Shown here in pieces: positions 1 to 10,800 of a stretch of 64,000 bases of DNA. The stretch's first letter is position 1. Each line of letters opens with the position of its first letter. The stretch comes from Owenia fusiformis (Eukaryota > Annelida > Polychaeta > Sabellida > Oweniidae). A model generated the notes under the pieces. The model was not told where the DNA came from and made no database searches. It saw only the letters and a list, made by a program, of their open reading frames with translations. The stretch spans positions 16,953,759-17,017,758 of the forward strand of contig CAIIXF020000009.1 in the NCBI GenBank assembly GCA_903813345.2, read 5' to 3'. The position numbers were made by a program, and so were the translations under genes.

Positions 1-696
1 CAAAAATCCAATTTAGTCCTCTTTGCAATGGAATATCATTCATTCACAGGGAGTCATCTCTGGCCGTATAATCATTAATTTTGCAAAATGGGGCAAAATT
101 CAGCTCGGACACAAGTTTTAAACATTGCAAAAGTCAGTGCAAGGGGCATAGGGGCTATTGGGAGAAGGTGTGACAGGTGTGGCATAGACAGTGAAGTGTT
201 CATATTCATACTCTTGCAAGAATACATCCTATACCCATCCACATTGCCGCCACTTCCTTGCACATGAAGATGTGCTCATCTGTCCACGTCATGCATGGTT
301 CAGCCCTGAATCATCTCTGGATTAAAACAGAGAAAAGCAGCCCATGGGCAATTTTTACTCGAGGTTTTGCAATATCTGGTGGGGGAATTGTGAGCACAGA
401 TGCTCCTGAGATATCTCCAAAAGAAAAAGTCACAACAAGTCAGGGAAACTTCCATTGGCACTTAGCCCTTGCACTGATTTTTTTCAATATCTAAAACTTG
501 GTGCAGAGCCGATCTTGACCCACTGTGCAATTGGAAGGATTACTCACCCAAACATTACCACATGTGAATGAATGACATATCATTGCAAAGAGGAGAGACA
601 TGGCTTTATGGTGCATTGAATGAAATTGATGTAGTCATCACTAGTTTTGTGATTTTATGAGATATCTACCTGTTGCGTTTTTTTTGATACGCCCTG
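1..696. mobile_element. Mariner-type element end with internal foldback
   Basis: The right end GATACGCCCTGTA at 684-698 resembles the CAGGGTG...CACCCTG ends of other elements here; the left end is outside the window. Inside, an inverted repeat pairs 17-52 with about 562-596 (CTCTTTGCAATG motif). No gene is seen. Confidence 0.5.
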
Positions 697-1019
697 TATT
701 GTCATGGTGATGATCCATGATACCAACTTACACAAACAGAAGTGACCCTGCAAAAGGTTTCCTTGAAAATATATTCTTTTGGGTCATTTCATTTCAAGTC
801 ATTTCATTTGAGTTACATATCTAACACAGACACATACGTGTGGTAGGATAATGTAACTTGATATCCTAAGCTCCCCTTATTAATCTGACAGGAACTGGTA
901 TCTTTATCCTGGCTAGAACCATAGACAGTTCAAGCCAGCACAGGCCTTTTATCGGGTTAGTATCACTCTAGTAATCAACTTCTCTGGTGTACTAGTAAGC
1001 ATAAACTGGCTCCTGTTGC

Positions 1020-1775
1020 CGCAAGCTGGGATTGAACCCGGGATCTTGGCACCAAGAGTCCAGAGTGCTAACCTTTATGGCCTAGTCACATAGCCCGGCC
1101 GATGTCCGGCATCGGTAGAGCTCGGTGGATTTTTTTGGTGCCACCGAGCTCTCCTCATCGGAAGCAGAGCTCGGTGACGTGAACGGACTCCGTCCGGATA
1201 TCTTCAGGCGACCGACCGAACACCGGCCGGTGACCGTACGGAGTCTGTCTCAAAACGGTAGTTTTTTTCTGCCGATGTGGCAGCAACTACCGGCCGGAGG
1301 TCGGCCGGACATCGGAAGGAATACGGCCGGTACCTGAGCAGGTAACAGGACACCGTGCGTTCACCGGCCGGGTTGTTAACGGGCTTTGAACAGTGACCGG
1401 CCGATGCTCTGTCCCACATCGGCCGCAGCTCGGACGGAGCTCGGCCGCTGTCCGTTAAAAAACCTCGTCTTCTGGTTGTCTCAGATGCACGGGCCACCGG
1501 CCGATACTCGGCCGTGCACCGGCCGACGTGTTTTCCGATGTGGTTACGATGGGGCTGCGATGACATGATGAGGGAGCTCGGTGAGAGCCCGGTGAAATTT
1601 AACTCCGAAGTTTAAATTTCACCGAGCTACCACCGATGCGGTTTTAAGCAACAAACGCCACGGATGTCCGGCCGGTGTTCGGCTGAGTTCGGTGAAAATT
1701 GCATCGCTGGCTCATTGTAACCTCATCGGCCGGGCTATGTGACTAGGCCATTACACCACAGAATGGAAGACTTTT
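1020..1775 (-). repeat. tRNA-derived sequence split by a MITE
   Basis: Reading the minus strand, 1775-1751 gives TCTGTGGTGTAA and 1074-1020 gives AGGTTAGCACTCTGGACT and later CGGGTTCAATCCC. Joined, they form tRNA A-box and B-box promoter sequences resembling tRNA-Gln. The anticodon arm folds into a 6-bp stem with a 2-base loop, so it is a pseudogene or SINE head, not a working tRNA. Confidence 0.6.
1078..1750. mobile_element. GC-rich PIF/Harbinger-type MITE, TTA duplication
   Basis: A 27-bp perfect terminal inverted repeat begins TGGCCTAGTCACATAG and ends CTATGTGACTAGGCCA. It is flanked by TTA at 1075-1077 and 1751-1753. The 673-bp interior is full of CGGCCGG motifs and far more GC-rich than its surroundings. 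There is no transposase. The three-base TTA/TAA duplication is typical of PIF/Harbinger. Confidence 0.85.
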
Positions 1776-2783
1776 ATTAATAAGTGATATTGTATAAAAT
1801 ATTTTGCAATGTGCGAAATGAATTTAAGCCCAAGACTCAATGCATTGTGGAATTACCATTCTTTTCAGGCATTGTTTCCTAAAATAACATTCGATGCAAG
1901 CATCTCTTGCAAATTTTGGAAAGCAACACCTTCGAGGAATGGTCATTCTACATTGCACCAAGTACAGGGCTTAAATCCTTAATTAACCCCTGAGCATACA
2001 ATACATGCTACTGCTATGCTACTATAATTAAATAGCGTTTTAGCCCCCCCCCTCTAACATAATTAATTATGTTTTTTGATAACACTGAAATATTGACTCG
2101 GGCCCTATACTTTCAAAATAAAATCTATTAAGGTTGAAAAGAAGATTGGTTTCTTTGAGAACTAAAATTTTAAAATGCATTTTTTCTGAATCACTTTCAT
2201 GCATGTATGAATTCATTGCTTGCTTATTTATCAGCTGATTTTCTTCAACAAAAACATGTGAGGATGACTGCTATCTATTGGTGTGAATTATCGCTTATTA
2301 TAAGTTAAATTATATTATATGTGTGACCTCTATAATTTAGTTTTAAATGAATTCATGATTTTTCAAGCAGAAAGTCTTTTTGAAATTTGAAAAAAAAGTT
2401 TCACATATCACACTTTGATAACATTGGGTAAAACTACAATATAAGCCAAACTGGTTTAAACTTTATATGGGGCCTTTAAATTCTTACTGTGATTTAACCA
2501 AGACCTTTTGCAGGTTAGTTTTTATTCAAACGCAATCAGGAATACAAATATTCATGTTACTACAACCTTGAATAATACCTGGCAACGTGCACAGTCCCTG
2601 AACAGAGTCTGGAATATCTCCATCATATATATCTCTCAACATCTCACTGGTTCTCTTGATATATTGAACTTTTTTCTGAAAAAGTACCATACATGTATCA
2701 TTTCAGAATGCATTCCTCTTTCAATATCAATCAATGATCGACAATTTACCGACCCTGGTCTATCAAACATATTTTACCACTTA

Positions 2784-3023
2784 TGCCTAGGTCACATTTG
2801 CTCCAATTCATCGGCCGGCACCCGGCTGATGGAGTATTTTGTTCAAAATTAAAGGTCAAATCTCAAATTTGAGGTCAGATGTGAACTTCTGAGAACTTGT
2901 AGGCCCTACATGATTTGTGTAAAATAGTTGGGTCAATCTGAAGCAAGTTGGAATCAGTTTTAAACAAAATACTGCAATCGATCGGGTGCTGGCCGATGAA
3001 TCAGAGCAAATGTGACCTAGGCA
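2784..3023. mobile_element. TTA-duplication MITE, related termini
   Basis: Inverted ends TGCCTAGGTCACATTTG and CAAATGTGACCTAGGCA are flanked by TTA on both sides (2781-2783, 3024-3026). The ends resemble those of the element at 1078-1750, suggesting the same superfamily. The CGGCCGGCACCCG subterminal stretch is also inverted. Confidence 0.85.
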
Positions 3024-3410
3024 TTACAAATAGAAAAGCTGATTTTATACATCAATGGTCATGACTAAATCTCCTTTATCGGGTGATCAAGTCACCATTG
3101 GCTTAGTGTGATCAACCTGTTATATCTAATATGAGCTACACGACTGCCATCTTTATGTTGGCCTTAAATCTATTGCAGCCAATTTTAAAATGTCTTTTTT
3201 GGGGCTTTTTGTAAAATTGTGCAATATTTTGTAGCAAGTGCAATCCAATTGTGAAACAAAAAAATAAGAGAAAATGATGTGGGACAATACAGCACTTAAA
3301 AAATATTTATAGAAGTGAACCTCAATTGGTCACATGTACATGTTAAATTACTTTTATCAATATACATATAGATTATTCACTATCACAATCTCCTCCACAT
3401 AATTAAATAC

Positions 3411-3581
3411 CTTCCAGAATCCAGCTGGGTGAATTAGTTCTCCAAGTTTTTGGTCTGATGTTTTCAGTATGTTTTCAATGTTACAGCCATGTACACGTAG
3501 TTTCTCCATAGCTGCAGATGTGATCTGGTCCTTTGTCTGACTAGAAAGCATCAGGGAGAGTAGTACCTGATACCGGAATAC
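3411..3581 (-). CDS. NTHL1: NTHL1 coding exon 2
   Basis: The acceptor is gttttcag before GTATTCCGG; the donor is gtattt after TTCTGGAAG. The exon is 171 bp, phase 0 on both sides. It encodes [19 protein letters not shown], which is the strongest NTHL1/endonuclease III signature here, then a helix ending in HPAGFWK. No further NTHL1 exon was found between 1 and 3400 on the minus strand. Confidence 0.88.
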
Positions 3582-6500
3582 CTGAAAACATCAAACATTA
3601 TATAACTTTACATATTTTCATGGAAATATAGAATAACATTTTTGTGCCTGGTAGTGTATTGTGTTGTGTTGGTTTAGTGTTGGGCTGTGTCCGATTGTGT
3701 TGTATTAATTTAATGTGGGTTGTGTTGTATTGGTTGTGTGTCAGGTTGTGCCTATATTAGTTTGGTGTTGGGTTATGCCCCATTATGTTGAATCTAGTGG
3801 GTTGCACACAATTGTGTTGTATGGTTGATACTGCATATATCTGCATTTTATAATAAAATTGAATGCCGATACACCAAAAAAACGAATGCCAAAAAAAGCG
3901 AACACATTCCATTCTGATTTTTCAGACGAATCCCGCAAATGTCATGCATTTGCTTCGAAATTTCTTCATATGTCACGCATTTGCTTGAAAAATTCTTTTA
4001 CCTACCCCCCCCCCCCTATTGATGGAGTTTCAATGGAGATGCAAGCGTTAGCAAGAAAAATTTGGACCAAGGTGTTCAGATTTGGACCAAGGTGCCCAAA
4101 TTACGAAGAAAGGTGTTCAACATTTGTAAGTCACTCCTAGGTCACTCATCTTAGGTGTTCCCAAGTTGACAGCCCTGTCATGATGTTCTGTAAAACTGTG
4201 ATGTCATACTCATGTTTGCATGGTTTCTTCTCTCCCCATATGTTCCCGTTTTTACACTTCTCATCCTTTCATGGAAAATTTGGCAAAATTATACTCACTC
4301 CCTGCAATACCCAGCCCAGTCCTTGTTTTTCGATCCCTTTTATATGTTCGAGTGTGCGGGTTTACGAAAAAGACTGACCCCACCGACCACCGACCATATC
4401 ATGTAAGACCGACCATATTTGTAGCCTTAAAATATTAATAATTTGATTTTGAATGTCAATCGTAAGGCAACTTTTTCTACAGATTATGTACCTTTCAACG
4501 AAAGGCAAGCAAACAAATTGGGCATGACTGTCTCCTCTCGATTTAATTGTCCTGCCTAATTAGATTCCTGACTTATCATTAACCAACCTATTGTTTCTAT
4601 GGGAATCTATCCTAATATTTTACTGAAATCTAATGTACAATTTCGAAATAAAAATGATTTGAAATCGTCATAGCCAACTGAATTCTTAACATGATATAAT
4701 GTTACATGCGTTCTCGTATAGGGATTAAAAGTACACCATTAGCAGCCCTGTCAACCCTCACGCATTAGGCGTGATTGTCACGCATTTGCTGGAAAAATAG
4801 AAATCACGCATCAATTTAGCGTGTATGATCAAATATCACGCAAATCACGCTTTTAAAAATTGTTTTTTATAAAATGCAGATACTGGAAAATACCGAACGG
4901 CGAAAAAAGCGAACGCATTCCATTCGGTCTTTGCACGCGATTGCTGTTTATGCCACACATTTGTTTGGTACAAAATATGTGTAAATTTATATGTGTATAC
5001 ATATATGTGCATTTGTTTTATTTGCACCTACCCCCCCTAGGTGTCCAAAATTGACCATTGTTCAGTAAGGTGTCCAAAATTTGAAGGAAGGTGTTCAACA
5101 TTTGGAAGTCACTCATGCTAGATGGTCCCAAGTTGACAGGCCTACATTAGAAAGCTTTTTTGTCATATTGAATGTAGTTTTTACCAGTTGATGTTTAACA
5201 ATTGAGAAATCAAACATTATGTTACGACGTGAACAATATCTTTTTACGTGCGTTTTCTCATCATAATCCAATGTGACTAACCAGAACGAAATTGGTCTTC
5301 TAACAACTGAGCCATCACTTAAAAATATGACATTATATACACACCACGATGATGTAACGTTTTTCATCGTGATTTGAAATGATTAAATATACATTTTTAA
5401 ATCACAACCTAGTAAAGGTATACTATAGCCATTGGATTCCCAGTTTTAGTTTTACTTTTTCCTGATTTTGCATCTTTTCATCTTTATGTAAACGGAGTGG
5501 CTCCAGGACCGACAATTGTCGGTACTGGAGACTGTCCAGGGGTATTTGCTGGGGTACCGACAATTGTCGGCACTCTATCGTCACCTAGTAGTGTCAGATA
5601 GAGAACCGACAATTGTCGGTACGCAAGTGGCTGCTACGTGTTTTTGCTAGAGAGCCGACAATTTCATAAATAAATCCACTACTTTTATTTTAGAAATAAC
5701 TTCATCACTGGTAGTCTAGTGGTTAGCGAGCACGACTCGTACACACTCGGTCCCGAGTTCGAACCCCGGCAGGACCTACTTTTTTCTTTTGAGGGGGGGG
5801 GGGGGGCATAGTGCTTCTTTTGCAGTATGGAATCGTACAGGCATTAACTTGTAGTGAGCCATAATTTATTTCGACAAAAATTGATTCAACTTCCATCAAA
5901 ATTGTCCTACAAGCTACAATTAAAAAACATTTTAAAGCTCTTTTCTTGTTCTATCTAATGGGTCGATATATACAATTAGGGGAGGGGATGCTTTCACCCC
6001 GTCGACCTGTACCCTTACTACGCCATGGCACAGGAGAAATATCTCATTTGGAATATATCACTGTTTACTTTGCGTTTGGTAGCTCTCTCATGCGAGATGG
6101 AATCGTGGCCATTAACTAAGGGAGCCAAATGCAACTTCCATCAAAAATTGTGCTATAAGGTAGGAGTACCGTAATCCAACACCAAATTCGAAAATTCATA
6201 ACAATACTTTGCACATATGGCGTTCGTGACCAACTATGAAACGCTTACCCCCCATAGTGTTATATATCAAAATGCACCTGTCCATATAGGGGTTCGATTG
6301 ACCTACATCAAATTATAGGGAGTCAGGTTACTTTTTGAGATATCAGCGTCCGTTTATTGTAACTCGCGTTTGCTACCACTTCCTCAATTCTGATATGACG
6401 GGCAAACGCGTAGTAAACATGCTCACGTTCGGAACTATTTTGACCTACATCGCTATTTTCGTAATTCAAATGAAAGTTGAACTCCTCTTTATTTTGATAC

Positions 6501-7632
6501 CAAATAGTGGCATACTAGGTACCCTAGAAGACAACTATGGGTTATTTAGAACGACACCACAGGTTTTTAAATGGACTATATAAGGGTCATACCTTTTGGC
6601 GGATGGATATGGAACCTCATACCATAAGCTTCAAATAAAAAACATTCTAGCTATTTTCTTCTATCTAATGGGTTGCAAACGCCCCTTTCTACGCCTGATC
6701 GGCTCAGGAGAAATATCCTGTCTGTTTAGAATATATATAGCCGTTTACTCTGCATTAATAGCTCTCTAACGTCTTACTTGTTCATGTTTTTTATTGGGTT
6801 TTCAACGTTTACTACCATTCCCTGATCTTTTGACTGGGTTTGGTAATCCCCGGGTTTTGCACTTGTTCCCAAAATATCCGTATGATATCTGAAATATCCC
6901 CCCGCGCATTGCGCATGCGCCAGAAAATTCGAAAATCAATATTTGTCGGTCCTCTAGCGTGTAAACACAGCATATCTCCCGTACCGACAATTTATTTGTC
7001 GGTCCTCTAGCGTGCCACCACATCAGAGTCTAGAGTACCGACAATTGTCGGTACTCTAGCCTTTACGTTATGTAAAAGACCGACAGCCGACCATGTGTAC
7101 TCAACTTTGGAGAGTGACTGGTCGGTGGTGTTTTTCGTAAACCAAAGTGTGCAGATCTAACAACTACATGTATACTAACGGGTGGAGAGGCATTCTGGTC
7201 TGCAATTCTGTCACAGCCCATAGTATCAACAGGGGCATCCCTTTCTTTTCGCATTTCTCTAATATTAGTCAATACTTGGTTCCAATGTTGCGGTTGCCAA
7301 ACTTTATTTTCACGCTTTTCACTATCTTCACTTTTCTTTTCGCCATCTAAAACAATAGTTTTCACTGACTCTCTTGATTCATATTCAATTTTTAGATAAG
7401 ATCTTTTTCTTCCTTTATTAGTATCAATGTCTGGATTATTTCTTCTCACTGAACTTAGTTTTGAAGATGGGGATGATGGATTTTTTAAAGAAACAATTCC
7501 ACTCTTTCTGCTTGACAAACGAGTTTGTCTTCTACCTTCAAAGTACTTTGAATCTGACATGTCAAACGTTTCTAATTTCTGCAAAACAGCTCTTTGTATA
7601 TTGATACATCTATATGGTGATCTCAACATCAA
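3411..7632 (-). CDS. NTHL1: Endonuclease III-like DNA glycosylase NTHL1, 5' part (two exons in window)
   Basis: NTHL1 is a bifunctional glycosylase/AP lyase that removes oxidised pyrimidines in base-excision repair, in nucleus and mitochondria. The exons are 7632-7180 (151 codons) and 3581-3411 (57 codons), joined in phase 0 across a 3.6 kb intron. Exon 1 has a basic, low-complexity N-terminus followed by the family block [18 protein letters not shown] and then DAPVDTMG. Exon 2 carries [16 protein letters not shown] and ends HPAGFWK. These match the animal NTHL1 linker and the start of the HhH-GPD domain. The helix-hairpin-helix, the catalytic Lys/Asp and the 4Fe-4S cysteines are not in the window, so later exons must lie left of position 1. 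The gene is divergent from PRPSAP. Family call is confident; the exact start is less sure. Confidence 0.88.
3640..3830. repeat. Degenerate GT-rich tandem repeat
   Basis: Repeats of TGTGTTGTGTTGG, TTTAGTGTTGGG and similar, period about 55 bp, in NTHL1 intron 1. Confidence 0.6.
3860..5145. repeat. Two diverged copies of one repeat
   Basis: 3860-4175 and 4740-5145 share AAAAAGCGAAC.CATTCCATTC, a poly-C tract, GGTGTTCAACATTTG and CCCAAGTTGACAG. Both lie in NTHL1 intron 1. No intact coding region is seen. Confidence 0.55.
5490..7090. repeat. Region bounded by repeated 16-bp palindromes
   Basis: ACCGACAATTGTCGGT occurs intact at about 5509, 5605 and 7037, with one-base variants near 5560 and broken ones near 5653, 6942 and 6983. 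At 7030-7059 it extends to a perfect 30-bp palindrome. Flanking TTTATGTAAACG on the left and CGTTATGTAAA on the right suggest the subterminal ends of a 1.6-kb foldback element. Confidence 0.65.
5709..5777 (+). repeat. tRNA-derived (SINE-like) sequence
   Basis: A-box TAGTCTAGTGGTTAGCG and B-box GAGTTCGAACCCC are spaced as in a tRNA gene. The acceptor and T stems do not pair properly. It is followed by a T-rich and a long G tract. Confidence 0.5.
7180..7632 (-). CDS. NTHL1: NTHL1 coding exon 1
   Basis: Coding exon 1 ends in ASPP followed by donor gttagt (7179-7174). Two in-frame starts are possible: ATG 7632 ([15 protein letters not shown]...) and ATG 7560 ([12 protein letters not shown]...). 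The stretch between them is Arg/Leu-rich with only one acidic residue, resembling a mitochondrial presequence. That would suit the dual nuclear/mitochondrial location known for NTHL1, but it is inference. The middle is Ser/Lys/Arg-rich, like a nuclear localisation region. Confidence 0.85.
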
Positions 7633-7815
7633 ACTGAACTTCGAGTACCAGCAAGGAATGTGAGCTAAAAAATTGTAAACATGAGCACGTGGCTTCGAAA
7701 CCCCATAACGAGGCTATCTAATAGTGACCTTGACCTCATATCATTTTTGGAAAATAAATCTTTCATTTGTTCTAACTATTACCCTGCTTAGAGACTCACA
7801 TAAAAGTACAAGAAG
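7633..7815. promoter_or_regulatory. Bidirectional promoter between NTHL1 and PRPSAP
   Basis: The two start codons diverge across 183 bp, so one promoter region probably serves both genes. Visible motifs are an E-box CACGTG at 7686-7691 and a direct repeat TGACCTTGACCT at 7725-7736. The complement of that repeat contains TCAAGGTCA, the ERR/FTZ-F1-type nuclear receptor site. No TATA box is placed well for either gene. Untranslated first exons cannot be excluded. Confidence 0.6.
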
Positions 7816-7892
7816 ATGAACAAAGGAGAAAGGGTGCCGATGCGCCTCTTGGCTGGGAATTCCCATAATGAATTGGCTGCTTCCATCGCAGA
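7816..7892 (+). CDS. PRPSAP: PRPSAP exon 1
   Basis: Encodes [20 protein letters not shown] and AASIAE, the N-terminal strand and helix of the PRS fold (compare vertebrate FSANS...CTELAKRI). The donor is GCAGA/gtaaga. In-frame TAA at 7801-7803 fixes the start to the first ATG. Phase 2 exit. Confidence 0.88.
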
Positions 7893-10800
7893 GTAAGATT
7901 TCCTTTCTTTTTTTACAGTTTTTATTTTTCTCAAGTCAATATTTGCACATGTTCAGGTCCAAATCTCGGGGAGGATCGAAACTCATAATACCCCGCAACA
8001 AGAAAATGCATCAAACTCATCGTATAGTTTTGATTATCAAAACTGTTTGATGATAGTCTATACATGTAGGCCACGGACCTCTGCCAGATAAGCTCCTCTG
8101 TGTCTACGCTCAATATATATACTCAAGGACAAGACACGCCATCTTGGAAAATTTATTTTCTCCTTGATTTTGGAGTCAGTTTATCAATAAATATCACATG
8201 CCATACCTCAAACGATGCGTACTGTTGTTAGCTTCAACTCCAATCACTAAAGCCAAACATCCAAGAAAGCGTCTGTTGATAAAAGCATAAAATAAGCGAG
8301 CGTATATTTAATGGAGCACTCCGGCTATCTCTGTTGTTCAAATGATTATTCCCGAAGTATGCCTTTTCTGAGAATGTGACGCCACTCCGGTTGATGTCAC
8401 ATCAGAGATTACCGAGAAGTCCCATGATGTTTCTTTAAACTCCCGTAGAAACAATAATGATGGTTTATTAGGCTACGCGATTCTTTACTTTCATTGGCTG
8501 TTTGTTGCGATGTGACGTAATTTGAGAGACGAACAACATCGGACACTGCCGGAAATTACCGAAGTGCTCCATTATCTTTACGCTCTGAAAATTTGAAATA
8601 AATGTCCCGGGAAAGTCGAATTACAGCGTCAATAATGGATATCATGCAACCATTCAAACTAATACGTAAAGAAGAGATTACAGGGTAAATATTGATCAAT
8701 CAATGTCAGACAGATGGAAAAAATAAAGGTCAGTACGAGGGTCATATTTTTGAGTGGTCATTTTTTTGATCTTCCCATTTATCCTTTGAGCCTACTACCA
8801 ACAGGGGCTGGATCTGGCTCCGGATCTGTGATATAGGCCTACATTCTAATTTTTTTTTATTCTGTGAACCAGTTCATATGGTTAAAATAACGAAATAATG
8901 AAATGTTACCATGTGTCTACTTAGCAGTTTGTTCTACTGTAGTCCGGGTATTGTTCGCGTGCGATTTAATTTTGCTTTGTTTGCGAATGTAGTAAAATCG
9001 CGAACATTTATTGTCGCGAAATTTGTCTTTTAAATCCCCGGGATTTGACACGGGACTTTTGATATGTTTCATTCGGTGTAACGTTTCGTCCAGTGTTGTT
9101 GGGCGATAATTCAAAAAAGGCCTAAAATGTCTAACATTTTGAATTGGCTTATTAGGCCAACAAAGGCAAGAACTGTTGACGACAATTATATCCTACAAAT
9201 TGAAGTTGAAAAAGCCATTCAAGAATATTCAAATAAATGCCCTGAACGTGGGAAATACAAAGATTATTCGGATTCTGAACGGGCTAAAATAGCCAAAAAC
9301 GCATTGATTCACGGTAATCGGAAAAAATTCAACTTGTGCAAATTTGCAAAATGCCATCAACTCAAATCCGCGAAATTAAATAGCCGCGAAATTGCAATTT
9401 TGAAAAATCACGAAATTTTATAGCGTCGAAAATTACCTGGAGTACAGTATGTCATCCATCCTGCTAGGTTACATGTGGAACTCTGCCAAACACGCCACTG
9501 AAGGCAACAGCATATCGATCTTGATCTTAGCAGAATTTTGGGAAATTTAGATCATCCATTTTGCAAGCTCACAGGACTGATCATGTGTCACGAAACTTCT
9601 AAATTTGAATTTTTAGTCTGCTTATTGATCTATTGATTCATAAAGACCTGAAATGATGCATTCAAATAAGACCGCCTCCTAAATGAAAACACTACACATA
9701 AAGTGGTGAAAAACAACGAACTAAAGTTGAAAGATCGCAACGTTCGCTACTTTGTTCAATTCCGGAAATCTCCAAGGGGCTACAAATGGGAAATTATTTA
9801 GATTTAGATTTTATAACCTCAGAATACTGCCTTCAGTGTCGTGTTTGGCGGAGTTCCACAATGTAACCTAGCAGGATGGATGACATAGAACAAACTGCTA
9901 AGTAGACACTGTTTGCTGGATTTTGATTCTCAAAATAATCTTGATGTTGCAGGAAGCTTGGTATGCAGCTGATGAATGTGTCATCCTACCACAAATCTAA
10001 CAGAGGTAAGTTACCATATTTTCACACATACTCCAATAAACACACACTTGAATTTTCTATGAAAGACTCTTGCAACTTGAGTAACAAAAATCAAGAAAAA
10101 AATCGAAAAATATAATTGGGTGATTATATAGTAAATTCCATTAATTCACTTACCACCATCGATTGAGCCATTTCCTTTCAAAATGATGGTACAAACAGGT
10201 CTCGGGATTCTTTAGAACTATAAGTATGTTTATGATAACCTTGTAGTGATGAGTTAAATGCTATAATAAAGGCAAATTTGACCGAAGCGTATCGGTGACC
10301 ATTGACACTCGCAGTGCATCATGGGAGCTTCCGATGCTGAAATACTATACGCCCGGTATTATTCGCAAGATTTAATTTCGCGAATTTTGCGAAAACACTC
10401 AGTTTCTGTAATATCGTCAATGTCATTATTAAGCCTAGGCCCTTTGGTAGTAGTTGGCCTGACTAGCCAACGTAAAATAGACATGTTGGTGGAAATCATC
10501 CAATTATTGCCCAATAACACTAGACGAAACGTTTTACACAAAACGAAATGCATGTTGTAGTTCTTCTTACAGATGTAGGAATGGAGGGATCAGAAGTTGT
10601 CGAAATGCATCAGAGCCCCGGGTAAAAACAAATTCCCGGGGATTTAATTGGCAATTTCAGACGATAATTTTTCGCGATTTTAACACCCTCGCGAAAAGCG
10701 CGAAACTAAATCGCACGCGAATAATACCGAGCGTACAGTATTTTTTTACATTTTCCCACAAAAACAAACATTCATTCCCTTTTAAATGTGAAGTAGTATT

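Noticed and set aside
5709-5777. Functional tRNA gene
   Set aside because: Promoter boxes look right but acceptor and T stems do not pair; SINE head or pseudogene is more likely.
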